The translations under genes and the position numbers were made by a program. The notes beneath the pieces were generated by a model. That model saw nothing but the letters and a program-made list of their open reading frames with translations. It had not been told where the DNA came from and ran no database searches. 64,000 bases of DNA from Streptomyces iconiensis (GTDB taxonomy: Bacteria; Actinomycetota; Actinomycetes; Streptomycetales; Streptomycetaceae). Location of the stretch: NCBI RefSeq assembly GCF_028657195.3, contig NZ_JANCPR020000004.1, forward strand, positions 124,001 to 188,000. Direction: 5' to 3'. Positions 33,375 through 41,100 of this stretch are shown in pieces. How positions within the stretch are numbered: the first letter of the stretch is position 1; each line of letters starts with the position of its first letter.

Positions 33375-33500
33375 GGGAACGCTCCTTGTGGGCGCGACGT
33401 TGGCACACGTGTACGGAGACATGTGTATCGCACATAGGCGGCCCCGTAGGATGCGGTGGACCATTCCGGAGCCGAGGCCGATCGGGAGCAGAAGTACATC

Positions 33501-34946
33501 GTGAGCAGCGAGAACGCAGCCGGGAACGGGGGTGTCGGCTCCGGTGGGGACACCGGAGCCGACGGAGCCGACGAGGTCGAAGGATCCGGGGAGGTCGAAG
33601 GATCCGAAGAAATCGGGGAGCAGAACCCGGTCTGGGACGTCGTCGTGGTCGGCGCGGGGCCTGGCGGCGCTTCGGCTGCCTACGCCGCCGCGGTCGCCGG
33701 GCGCAGAGTGCTGCTTCTGGAGAAGTCCGAGCTGCCCCGCTACAAGACCTGCGGCGGCGGCATCATCGGTCCGTCACGGGACTCCCTGCCACCGGGCTTC
33801 GAGTTGCCGCTGCGCGACCGCGTGCACGCGGTGACCTTCTCGCTGAACGGGAAGCTCACCCGCACCAGGCGCTCCCGCAACATGCTGTTCGGCCTGATCA
33901 ACCGCCCCGAGTTCGACAACAGCCTCGTCGAGTACGCCGTCAAGGCGGGCGCCGAGGTGCGTACGGGCGTCACCGTCTCACGTGTCGAGCAGCACGGCCC
34001 CGCCGTGCCCGACCGCCGTACGGTCGCCGTCGTCCTCGCGGGTGAGGAACAGCCCGTGCTCGCCCGCGCCGTTGTCGGCGCCGACGGCAGCGCGAGCCGC
34101 ATAGGCGCGCACGTCGGGGTGAAGATGGACCAGGTCGACCTCGGTCTGGAGGCGGAGATCCCGGTTCCGCCGAGCGTCGCCGAGGACTGGGCGGGCCGTG
34201 TACTCGTCGACTGGGGCCCCCTGCCAGGCAGTTACGGCTGGGTCTTCCCCAAGGGCGACACCCTCACCGTCGGCGTGATCTCGGCCCGGGGCGAGGGCGC
34301 GGCGACCAAGCGTTACCTCGACGACTTCATCGCGCGGCTCGGCCTCGCGGGCTTCGAGCCCCGTATCTCCTCAGGTCACCTGACCCGCTGCCGCACCGAC
34401 GACTCCCCGCTCTCGCGCGGGCGCGTGCTGGTCTGCGGCGACGCCGCCGGGCTGCTGGAACCCTGGACGCGGGAGGGCATCTCCTTCGCCCTGCGCTCGG
34501 GCCGCCTCGCGGGGGAGTGGGCCGTACGGATCGCCGAGTCGCACGACGCGGTCGACGCGCGGCGCCAGGCACTCAACTACGCCTTCGCCGTCAAGGCAGG
34601 ACTCGGCGTCGAGATGGGCATCGGGCGCAGGCTGCTGCGGATCTTCTCGCGGCGCCCCGGCCTCTTCCACGCCGCACTCACCGGCTTCCGCCCCGCCTGG
34701 AACGTGTTCGCACGCTTCACGCGCGGTGCGACCTCCCTCTCCGAGGTCGTCCGCGTCCACCCGGTCGCACGGCGCGCACTCGACACCCTCGACAAGCGCG
34801 AGGCCGAACGGGACGCGGAACGGGATGCCGCGGAGAGTACGGAGGGGGCGGACGGCGCGGATGGCGTGGACGGCGCCAAGACCGGAGCCGAGCGCCGCGC
34901 CGGGTCCAGGGACGGCGACACCGGTTCTGCCGACCCGTCCTCGTAG
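33501..34946 (+). CDS. Geranylgeranyl reductase family FAD-dependent oxidoreductase
   Basis: A 481-residue flavoprotein. FAD-binding motifs: VVVVGAGPGGASAAYAAA at about residues 48-65, the YKTCGGG segment (about 87), and RVLVCGDAAGLLEPWTREGI (about 311-330), typical of the geranylgeranyl-reductase/FixC family. In Streptomyces such proteins may saturate polyprenyl chains, for instance of menaquinone. GTG at 33501 follows GGGAGC. The N-terminal 45 residues and the C-terminal 50 residues are low-complexity (Gly/Glu and Asp/Ala repeats). Isoprenoid substrate is inferred from family. Confidence 0.88.
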   Translation: MSSENAAGNGGVGSGGDTGADGADEVEGSGEVEGSEEIGEQNPVWDVVVVGAGPGGASAAYAAAVAGRRVLLLEKSELPRYKTCGGGIIGPSRDSLPPGFELPLRDRVHAVTFSLNGKLTRTRRSRNMLFGLINRPEFDNSLVEYAVKAGAEVRTGVTVSRVEQHGPAVPDRRTVAVVLAGEEQPVLARAVVGADGSASRIGAHVGVKMDQVDLGLEAEIPVPPSVAEDWAGRVLVDWGPLPGSYGWVFPKGDTLTVGVISARGEGAATKRYLDDFIARLGLAGFEPRISSGHLTRCRTDDSPLSRGRVLVCGDAAGLLEPWTREGISFALRSGRLAGEWAVRIAESHDAVDARRQALNYAFAVKAGLGVEMGIGRRLLRIFSRRPGLFHAALTGFRPAWNVFARFTRGATSLSEVVRVHPVARRALDTLDKREAERDAERDAAESTEGADGADGVDGAKTGAERRAGSRDGDTGSADPSS

Positions 34947-34960
34947 CCGCCGCTGATCCG

Positions 34961-35082
34961 CCTGTGAGTTGGCTGGTCCGCCTGTGCGTTGGGCGGCGTG
35001 CCTGCCTGTGCGTTGGCCTGCCCGCCCGTGCGTTGGGTGGCCTGCCCCCGGGCGTTGGCCTGCCCGTGCGCCGGGCGGTCCG
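34961..35082. repeat. Imperfect ~20 bp tandem repeat, six units
   Basis: Units starting CCTGTGCGTTGG or CCCGTGCGTTGG occur at 34961, 34981, 35005, 35025, 35045 and 35063, 18-24 bases long. They fill most of the gap between the convergent flavoprotein and deazaflavin oxidoreductase genes, where a terminator would be expected. Confidence 0.7.
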
Positions 35083-35127
35083 CGCGCCGGTGACGCGGCA
35101 AGTCGGTCGGTGTGAGCGGGCGACGCA

Positions 35128-35616
35128 TCAGTCGGTATAGGTGATGCGGAACACGGGGTGCCGGGGCGCGGCGGCGAGGAACTCCTCGTCCGTCGAGTCC
35201 GGCCTCACGCCCTTGAAGAACGTGCCGACCTCCCACTTCCACTTCTTCAGATAGGCCCGCAGGATCTCCGGGCGCTCCTTCTCCGGCACCTCGACCGCGG
35301 TGAAGCCGCGCCCGCGCTTGCCATGGAACAGCTCGCCCCCGCCCGCCACGCGCATGTTCCGCGTCCACTGGACGTGGCCGCGCGCCGAGACGAGGTAGAC
35401 GGCGCCGCCGTGCGGGAGCGGGTTGACGGGCGTGCGCCGCCATTCGCCGCTCTTGCGTCCCCTGACCGCGAGCACACGTGAGCCGGACATGCTGATCCCA
35501 CGCCGGGAGAGCCAGGCAACGGTGCGGTTGAGCACGTTGTTGGTGAACCAGCCAGGCCGCATCACGTGCTGCGCCGGGGGTGTAGGCGGGGTGGACGGTG
35601 CGGGAGTGGCCGACAT
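35128..35616 (-). CDS. Deazaflavin(F420)-dependent nitroreductase/quinone-reductase family protein (Ddn-like)
   Basis: A 162-residue protein of the split-barrel Ddn family: SRVLAVRGRKSGEWRRTPVNPL (residues 46-67), YLVSARGHVQWTRNMRVAG (about 74-92) and the C-terminal HPVFRITY. Members use coenzyme F420H2 to reduce quinones, nitroaromatics or other xenobiotics. ATG at 35616 follows GGAGG. It is divergent from a TetR regulator across a 766-base region of repeats, which makes TetR control of this gene likely. Confidence 0.87.
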   Translation of the reverse strand: MSATPAPSTPPTPPAQHVMRPGWFTNNVLNRTVAWLSRRGISMSGSRVLAVRGRKSGEWRRTPVNPLPHGGAVYLVSARGHVQWTRNMRVAGGGELFHGKRGRGFTAVEVPEKERPEILRAYLKKWKWEVGTFFKGVRPDSTDEEFLAAAPRHPVFRITYTD

Positions 35617-35636
35617 GGTGACCTCCGATGGGTGGA

Positions 35637-35697
35637 TAGGTGGGTGGGTGGGTGGATGGGTGAGGTGGGTGAGGTGGAGCGGGGCGGGGTGGGGTTA
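35637..35697. repeat. GGTGGGT/GAGGTGG simple repeat with quadruplex potential
   Basis: Directly upstream of the Ddn-like gene's start is a run of GGTGGGT, GGATGGGT and GAGGTG units with at least four GGG runs spaced one to five bases, then GGGGCGGGGTGGGG. On the Ddn-like mRNA strand this is C-rich. It separates that gene from the 19-bp array. Confidence 0.7.
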
Positions 35698-35736
35698 GGT
35701 AACGGTGGGTGCGCATGCGCTGCGGCATGCCGCCGT

Positions 35737-36380
35737 GTGCGGTGGTCCGGGTCGCGTGCGGTGGTCCGGAAGGTGTGCGGTGGTCCGCAACGTGCGCGGT
35801 GATGCGGGCCGAGTGCGGTGGTCCGCAACGTGTGCGGTGATCCAGGCCAAGTGCGGTGGTCCGGAACGTGTGCAGTGGCCCAGGCCGAGTGCAGTGGTGC
35901 GGACGGTGTGCGGTGATGCGGGCCGAGTGCAGTGATCCGCAACGTGTGCAGTGGTGCGAGTGGTGCGCGGTGCTCTTGATTGTGAGCAGTGCTCTCGCTC
36001 GCTCTCAGGAAGTGTTGCACTGGCGCCGCTGCATAGCAAGAGCACTGCTCTCGAAATGAGAGCAGTGCTCTCTGATCGGGGCGCTGCTCCCCTGATCGGG
36101 CACTGCTCACTTCGTTGGCCGCTGCTCACGCGGGTGCGAGACCACTGCCCACAAGGGCGCCCACTGCTCACGAGGCCGAGCACCGCTCACCTCGCCGGCC
36201 ACTGCTCATCTCGCCGGCCACCGCTCTCCTCACCGGCCACTGCTCACCTCGCCGGCCACCGCTCTCCGCGCTGGTCAGTGTGCTGCAGGAGAGCGGCGAA
36301 CTGTTCTGAGATCACCGCTCTCAAACCAGGCCACTGCTCTCGTTGTTGGTCAGTGCTCTGAAATGCTGGCACACTGCTCT
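35737..36380. repeat. Array of about 33 degenerate 19-bp units in two inverted arms
   Basis: The left arm has 14 uninterrupted 19-bp units starting every 19 bases from 35737 to 35984, typified by GTGCGGTGGTCCGCAACGT. The right arm, about 36022-36380, has some 19 units typified by CACTGCTCACCTCGCCGGC, also mostly 19 bases apart with slips of one to four bases. The right-arm unit is the reverse complement of the left (GAGCAGTGG against GTGCGGTGG). Units alternate in type, giving a 38-bp higher-order period in both arms. Between the arms lie palindromes with the core GAGCA-N-TGCTC. The array ends two bases before the ATG of the TetR gene. No gene is seen inside. Confidence 0.9.
35984..36072. promoter_or_regulatory. 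Perfect palindromes at the centre of the array: candidate TetR operators
   Basis: Three perfect palindromes sit where the arms meet: GAGCAGTGCTC (35984-35994), AGAGCACTGCTCT (36039-36051) and GAGAGCAGTGCTCTC (36058-36072). The last two have centres 20 bases apart. Symmetric 13-15 bp sites near a tetR gene are the usual target of TetR homodimers. The degenerate units outside retain one half-site. Confidence 0.6.
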
Positions 36381-36382
36381 CC

Positions 36383-37117
36383 ATGACCAGCAAGATCCAG
36401 GGGGCGAGGGAACGCGCCCGCAGCGAGATCATCTCGGCGATCAAGTCCGAGGCCCGGCGGCAGCTCGCGGCCGAGGGTGCGGCGCGCCTCTCGTTGCGCG
36501 CGGTGGCCCGCGAGTTGGGCATGGTCTCCTCGGCGCTCTACCGCTACTTCCCCAGCCGCGACGACCTCCTCACGGCTCTGATCACCGACGCCTACGACAT
36601 GGTCGGCGGCGCGGCCGAGGAGGCGCTCGCCGCTGCCGAGTCCGTCGCCGACTCACACCTCGCGCGCTGGCAGGCCGTGTGCCGTGCGGTACGGGCATGG
36701 GCGCTGGCGCATCCGCACGAGTACGCGTTGATCTACGGTTCGCCGGTGCCGGGGTACGCGGCGCCCCCGTCGACGACGGCTCCGGCGTCGCGGGTCGGCC
36801 TCGCGCTCATCGCCGTGGCCCGCGACGCGTACGCCACCGGCGCACTTCAGGAGCCCGCACGGGGCTGGGCGGCGCCCGAGGCCGCGCAGCGGGACGCCGC
36901 ACAGCTGATGGAGAGGCTCGGCGTGCGGTTGCCCGCGCCGGTCGCCGCTGAACTGATCGCTGCCTGGGCGCAGTTGTTCGGGCTGGTGAGCTTCGAGCTG
37001 TTCGGCCAGTTCAGCAACGTCGTCAGTGCGCGTGACGCCTTCTTCGAGCACGCGGCCACCCGTCTTGCCGACCAGGTGGGGCTGGGTGCCGGGTCGGGTG
37101 TACTGCGCCGGGAGTAG
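36383..37117 (+). CDS. TetR-family transcriptional regulator (WHG-type C-terminal domain)
   Basis: A 244-residue repressor. The N-terminal TetR helix-turn-helix is complete: EIISAIKSEARRQLAAEGAARLSLRAVARELGMVSSALYRYFPSRDDLLTALI in pieces from residue 15 to 67, with S-S-A-L-Y-R-Y-F as recognition helix. The C-terminal domain has WALAHPHEYALIYGSPVPGY (about 110-130), typical of the TetR_C_13/WHG group. There is no ribosome site before the ATG; the last array unit is directly upstream, so the message may be leaderless and the promoter inside the array. Likely targets are itself and the divergent Ddn-like gene. Confidence 0.88.
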   Translation: MTSKIQGARERARSEIISAIKSEARRQLAAEGAARLSLRAVARELGMVSSALYRYFPSRDDLLTALITDAYDMVGGAAEEALAAAESVADSHLARWQAVCRAVRAWALAHPHEYALIYGSPVPGYAAPPSTTAPASRVGLALIAVARDAYATGALQEPARGWAAPEAAQRDAAQLMERLGVRLPAPVAAELIAAWAQLFGLVSFELFGQFSNVVSARDAFFEHAATRLADQVGLGAGSGVLRRE

Positions 37118-37175
37118 CCGTGATCACCGCGCTCGGCTGACGCCGCGGCCGACGGGCAGGGCTAGCGTGGGCGGC

Positions 37176-38597
37176 GTGACAAGTACGCGGCACCCCTCTC
37201 CCGGCCCCCCGGGCCGTCCCCCCTGGGGGCCGCCCGGCAGGCGCTGGCTCGCGCGTCCGCCCGCGCAGCGCGCGCTTCCGTGGGTGTCCTCCCTGGTCGT
37301 CCTCGTCTTCCAGCACGTGGGTTCGGGGTTTGCCTCGCATGGTCAGCTGGGCGACCGGCTTCCGCTCGACGGTTACGCGCGGGCGCTGCTGACGGCGGGG
37401 CCGCTGCTGCTGCTCGTACGGCAGCGTTATCCGCGTACGGCCGTCTTCGGTACCGCGGTGATTGCGCTGGGGTACTTGGTGGCCGGGTATCCGTACGGTC
37501 CTGTGCTGGTCAGTGTCGCGGTCGCCGGGTTCTCGGCCATCGCCGCCGGGCACAGACACGTGACCTGGGGCGGGCTCGGTGGCATGTGGGCGGGGCATCT
37601 GCTGCTCGTCCACGTGCTGTACCGGTGGTTGCCGCCCGAGGGGGACGGGCCGAGCGAGTGGGGCCAGGACCTGGTCATGCTCGCGTGGATGGTGGCCGTG
37701 TGCAGTGCGGCCGAACTCGCCCGGGTACGCAGGGCGGAGCGGGCCAGATGGTTGCGCGAGGCCGAGGAGGCGGAGCAGCGCCGGGCCGACGAGGAGCGGC
37801 TACGGATCGCGCGCGAACTGCACGACGTGCTCGCGCACTCCATCTCCGTCATCAATGTGCAGGCGGGCGTCGGTCTCGCGCTCCTCGACTCCGACCGCGA
37901 CCAGGCCCGTACCGCGCTCACGACCATCAAGGCGGCGAGCAAGGAGGCGCTGGGCGAGGTACGGCAGGTGCTCGACACCCTGCGCGCACCCGGCGACGCG
38001 CCACGCACACCCGCGCCGGGGCTCGACCGCCTCCCCGAACTGACCGAACAGGCCGCGGCTGCGGGGCTTCAGGTGACGGCGGCGACCGAGGGCAAGGCGG
38101 CACCGCTGCCTCCCGGCGTCGACCTCGCGGCCTTCCGCATCATCCAGGAAGCGCTCACCAACGTCGTACGGCACTCCGGCTCGCGCACGGCGCGGGTACG
38201 GGTGGTGCACGGCGCCGGCGGTCTGGAGCTGTACGTCGACGACGAGGGCCCCGCGACCGGCGACGGGCCCAGCGGCGGAGGCAACGGGCTCGTAGGGATG
38301 CGCGAGCGCGCCGCGGCGTTCGGCGGCAGCGTCGAGGCGGGCCCGCGCGGCGACGGCGGCTTCCGTGTGCGCGCCACCATCCCCCTACGCCCCATCGCCG
38401 GTCCCGGACCCGGCTCCGATCCCGCTCCCGGCCCCGGCTCTGGCCCTGGCCTCAACTCCGGCTCGGGACCCGTCCCCAACTCCGGTTCGGAGTCCGGCTC
38501 ATGTCTGGGTTCCGGCCTCAACTCGGGTTCGGATCCTGGTCCGGGCTCCGACTCCGGCGCCGGTCCAAAACCCACCCCCGGGCCGTCGCTACAGTGA
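37176..38597 (+). CDS. NarL-type sensor histidine kinase with low-complexity tail
   Basis: A 473-residue HisKA_3 kinase. Four or five membrane segments span residues 30-190; the H-box is [17 protein letters not shown] (phospho-His near residue 217), and the ATPase domain shows [15 protein letters not shown] and [17 protein letters not shown]. After the ATPase domain, residues 408-468 form a Gly/Ser/Pro repeat tail that is not part of the kinase fold. GTG at 37176 lacks a ribosome site; TAGCGT at 37163-37168 is seven bases before, suggesting a leaderless mRNA. It is followed by its response regulator. Confidence 0.9.
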   Translation: MTSTRHPSPGPPGRPPWGPPGRRWLARPPAQRALPWVSSLVVLVFQHVGSGFASHGQLGDRLPLDGYARALLTAGPLLLLVRQRYPRTAVFGTAVIALGYLVAGYPYGPVLVSVAVAGFSAIAAGHRHVTWGGLGGMWAGHLLLVHVLYRWLPPEGDGPSEWGQDLVMLAWMVAVCSAAELARVRRAERARWLREAEEAEQRRADEERLRIARELHDVLAHSISVINVQAGVGLALLDSDRDQARTALTTIKAASKEALGEVRQVLDTLRAPGDAPRTPAPGLDRLPELTEQAAAAGLQVTAATEGKAAPLPPGVDLAAFRIIQEALTNVVRHSGSRTARVRVVHGAGGLELYVDDEGPATGDGPSGGGNGLVGMRERAAAFGGSVEAGPRGDGGFRVRATIPLRPIAGPGPGSDPAPGPGSGPGLNSGSGPVPNSGSESGSCLGSGLNSGSDPGPGSDSGAGPKPTPGPSLQ

Positions 38598-38640
38598 CCG
38601 CCGCCGTTGTGGCCGCGTCAGGGCCGCTGAAGGAGACACT

Positions 38641-39306
38641 GTGATCCGCGTACTGCTCGCCGACGACCAGGTACTCGTGCGCGCGGGGTTCCGCGCGCTG
38701 CTCGACGCGCAGCCCGACATCGAGGTCACGGGTGAGGCCGCTGACGGGGAGCAGGCGGTCACGCTGGTGCGTGAACTCGCCCCCGATCTCGTGCTCATGG
38801 ACATCCGGATGCCCGTGGTCGACGGCCTCGACGCCACGCGGCGCATCACCTCCGACGCCGCACTCGAAGGGGTGAGGGTGGTCATGCTGACCACCTTCGA
38901 GCTCGATGAGTACGTCTTCGAGGCGATCCGTTCCGGTGCGTCCGGGTTCCTGGTCAAGGACACCGAACCCGATGAACTGGTCCGCGCCGTACGGGCCGTT
39001 GTCGACGGGGACGCGCTGCTCTCGCCTGGCGTGACCCGGCGGCTCATCGAGGAGTTCGCCGCCCGCTCCAAGGAACCCACCGGGCTTGCGGGGCTCAGCG
39101 AACTGACCGAGCGGGAGCGGGAGGTGATGGCGCTCGTCGGGATCGGGCTCTCCAACGAGGAGATCGCCCGGCGGCTCGTCGTCTCCCCGCTCACCGCGAA
39201 GACCCATGTGAGCCGGACGATGGTCAAGCTCGGCGCACGCGACCGTGCCCAACTGGTCGTCCTCGCCTACGAGTCGGGCCTGGTCCGCCCCGGTTGGCTC
39301 GGCTAG
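38641..39306 (+). CDS. LuxR/NarL-family response regulator
   Basis: A 221-residue response regulator. The receiver domain has acidic ADDQ at residues 7-10, phospho-Asp in LVLMDIRMP (about 54), Thr in MLTTF (about 82) and Lys in FLVKDTEP (about 104). The LuxR DNA-binding domain is [25 protein letters not shown] (about 156-180) then [23 protein letters not shown] at 38641 follows AAGGAG. It is the partner of the kinase 43 bases upstream. The signal is unknown. Confidence 0.95.
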   Translation: MIRVLLADDQVLVRAGFRALLDAQPDIEVTGEAADGEQAVTLVRELAPDLVLMDIRMPVVDGLDATRRITSDAALEGVRVVMLTTFELDEYVFEAIRSGASGFLVKDTEPDELVRAVRAVVDGDALLSPGVTRRLIEEFAARSKEPTGLAGLSELTEREREVMALVGIGLSNEEIARRLVVSPLTAKTHVSRTMVKLGARDRAQLVVLAYESGLVRPGWLG

Positions 39307-39312
39307 GACTTG

Positions 39313-39420
39313 CCCGGTCGGCCCGGTCGGCCCGGTCGGCCCGGTCGGCCCGGTCGGCCCGGTCGGCCCGGTCGGCCCGGTCGGCCCGGTCGGCCCGGTC
39401 GGCCCGGTCGGCCCGGTCGC
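39313..39420. repeat. 9-bp tandem repeat, 12 copies
   Basis: CCCGGTCGG is repeated twelve times without interruption (last copy has a final C). It starts seven bases after the response-regulator stop codon. A second short repeat, GGGTCCATGTCC twice, follows at 39443-39466. Copy number is probably variable among strains. No terminator hairpin is seen, though the unit itself can fold on itself (CCGG..CCGG). Confidence 0.95.
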
Positions 39421-39572
39421 TCGTGCTCCTGCCCGCTGGCTCGGGTCCATGTCCGGGTCCATGTCCGGGTCCGGGGCCGGGGCCGGGTCCCGGTCGGGGC
39501 CCGCGGGCGTAGGGCGGACGTGCCGCGTGGGAGCGGCGGACGGGCGCCGTCTCCGCGGTGGTGTGCACGGGA

Positions 39573-40037
39573 CTACCTGTCGTGCTTGCGGCGTACGTAG
39601 AGCTGTTTGCGTACGCGGGCCACGGTGGTGCCGTCGGCCATGGTGACGGTGGACTCGAACCAGGGGAGGGCCTTGGAACCGTCGGCGGTCGCGGAGCGGA
39701 TCTCCGCGATCCTGTCCTCGTCGAGGTGGAACTCCGTGAAGACGTCGCCCCTGCCCGGAGCGACGTATTCGATCTCCCCGGCCTTGTCCCAGACGATGTA
39801 GTCGCGGCCGAGGCGGTTGACGAGCAGTAGCACCCAGAAGGGGTCGCTCATGGAGTAGAGCGAGCCGCCGAACTGGGTGCCGAAGTAGTTGCGGTTGAAG
39901 CGGCCGAGGCGAAGGCGGACGCGTGCGCTGCTCCAGTCCTCGGCGATGTGGAGGACCCGGATGCCGGCGAAGCGGTACGGCGGCCACCAGGCCATGGCGC
40001 GGAGCAGCCCCTTGGGCGTGCGGAGCGTTGTTGCCAT
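39573..40037 (-). CDS. DUF4442 hot-dog-fold protein
   Basis: A 154-residue protein of the DUF4442/YiiD_C-like thioesterase-fold family: [51 protein letters not shown] in pieces from residue 18, with the conserved N-x-x-G-[TS]-x-F-G-G-S-[LI] helix start. Likely acyl-CoA or acyl-carrier thioesterase-related; no activity is proved. A well-placed promoter with a palindrome precedes the ATG, which appears leaderless. Confidence 0.85.
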   Translation of the reverse strand: MATTLRTPKGLLRAMAWWPPYRFAGIRVLHIAEDWSSARVRLRLGRFNRNYFGTQFGGSLYSMSDPFWVLLLVNRLGRDYIVWDKAGEIEYVAPGRGDVFTEFHLDEDRIAEIRSATADGSKALPWFESTVTMADGTTVARVRKQLYVRRKHDR

Positions 40038-40044
40038 GGCCCGG

Positions 40045-40073
40045 AAGCTACCATGTTTATTACCCGTGGGTAA
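40045..40073 (-). promoter_or_regulatory. Promoter and palindromic operator of the DUF4442 gene
   Basis: On the minus strand TTACCC (40073-40068) and TAGCTT (40050-40045) form a -35/-10 pair with 17-base spacing, and the ATG begins eight bases after the -10, so the mRNA would be leaderless. The -35 is one arm of the perfect palindrome TTACCC-GT-GGGTAA (40060-40073, plus-strand reading). A repressor bound there would block the promoter. Confidence 0.65.
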
Positions 40074-40074
40074 C

Positions 40075-40905
40075 CTACTCGCGGAGAAAGCGTTCCAGCA
40101 CGGACGTCAGCTCGGCCGGTGCGTCCTCCTGTGCCAAGTGACCGGCGCCGGGGAGCACATGGAGCAGCGCTCCGGGGATCATGTCCGCCAGCTGGTGCGC
40201 GCGGTCCACGGGGATCCAGCGGTCGTCGTCGCCCCAGCAGACGAGGACGGGCATCGCCAGCTCCCCGTAGCGTCCCTCGATCTCGTCGGTCCACCGCTGG
40301 TCGTTCTGCGCGATCTGGCGGTAGAAGGCGGGCTGTCCGTGCTTTCCCAGCCAGGGTTCGGCCAGCCGGTCGACCACGCCCTCGCGCAGTCCGGGACCGC
40401 CGACGGAGGACACGTACTCGCGTACGAGCGCGCGGTGCAGGTCGGCGGGCAGCTCGCTGAAGACGTCGGCGTTCCCGCCCAGCAGCCGGTAGGTGGGCGA
40501 GCCCCAGGGGGCCAGGGCGACGACGTCCACGAGTGCGAGCCTGTCGTATGCGGCGCCGTGCAGCAGATGCGCCCGCAGCGCCACGGCGCCACCGAAGTCG
40601 TGCGCCAGGACCGCCGGCCGCTCCAGGCCCCAGTGCTCCAGCAACTCGGCGAACAGCCGGCCCTGCGCAGCCAGCGAGACGTCCTGCCCCTCGTACTTCG
40701 CCGAGGCGCCGTAACCGGGCATGTCCCATACGTGGACGTGGTGTTCGGCGGCGAGGGCGCGCGCGACACCGCGCCAGGTGTAGGAGGACCAGGGCGTGCC
40801 GTGCAGCAGGACGACGGGCGGCTGCCCGGGGTCACCGAGCGTGGCCCAGTGCACGGTTCCGTGAGTGCTTTCGTAGGTGCGGTCCAGGGTCCATACGTCG
40901 TTCAT
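40075..40905 (-). CDS. Alpha/beta hydrolase (haloalkane dehalogenase/epoxide hydrolase-like)
   Basis: A 276-residue alpha/beta-hydrolase. The oxyanion motif is LLHGTPWSSYTWR (about residue 34), and the nucleophile elbow is AHDFGGAVAL (about 102): Asp replaces the usual Ser. Asp nucleophiles are typical of haloalkane dehalogenases, epoxide hydrolases and fluoroacetate dehalogenases. CWGDDDRWIP and GAGHLAQEDAP carry the acid and the catalytic His. ATG at 40905 is chosen since the fold starts soon after; the upstream in-frame extension is not family-like. Confidence 0.85.
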   Translation of the reverse strand: MNDVWTLDRTYESTHGTVHWATLGDPGQPPVVLLHGTPWSSYTWRGVARALAAEHHVHVWDMPGYGASAKYEGQDVSLAAQGRLFAELLEHWGLERPAVLAHDFGGAVALRAHLLHGAAYDRLALVDVVALAPWGSPTYRLLGGNADVFSELPADLHRALVREYVSSVGGPGLREGVVDRLAEPWLGKHGQPAFYRQIAQNDQRWTDEIEGRYGELAMPVLVCWGDDDRWIPVDRAHQLADMIPGALLHVLPGAGHLAQEDAPAELTSVLERFLRE

Positions 40906-41010
40906 GCGTCCACTCTGCGGAGGGAGTGCCCGCCGTACCACTGGCTGGAGTGACAGCAAACGATGGATTCTGGCCAGGGGCGAGTGGGGGAGGCATGGGC
41001 GAGGCTCCCC

Positions 41011-41080
41011 GTGTGCGGTGTGCGGTGTGCGGTGTGCGGTGTGCGGTGTGCGGTGTGCGGTGTGCGGTGTGCGGTGTGCG
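41011..41080. repeat. 7-bp tandem repeat, 10 perfect copies
   Basis: GTGTGCG is repeated ten times without change, between the stop of the leftward SRPBCC gene and the start region of the alpha/beta hydrolase gene. It occupies the place where the hydrolase promoter or a terminator would lie. Such a repeat is prone to slippage, so copy number may vary between strains. Confidence 0.97.
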
Positions 41081-41100
41081 GTGGGGGACGGTGGAGGTTC

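Noticed and set aside
35562..36110. Leftward open frame with repeated His/Pro/Thr motifs across the 19-bp array
   Set aside because: A 19-bp repeat cycles through all frames, so long open frames arise automatically; there is no domain and the start has no signal.
35737..36380. CRISPR array
   Set aside because: Units are contiguous and degenerate with no unique spacers, and no cas genes are present in the window.
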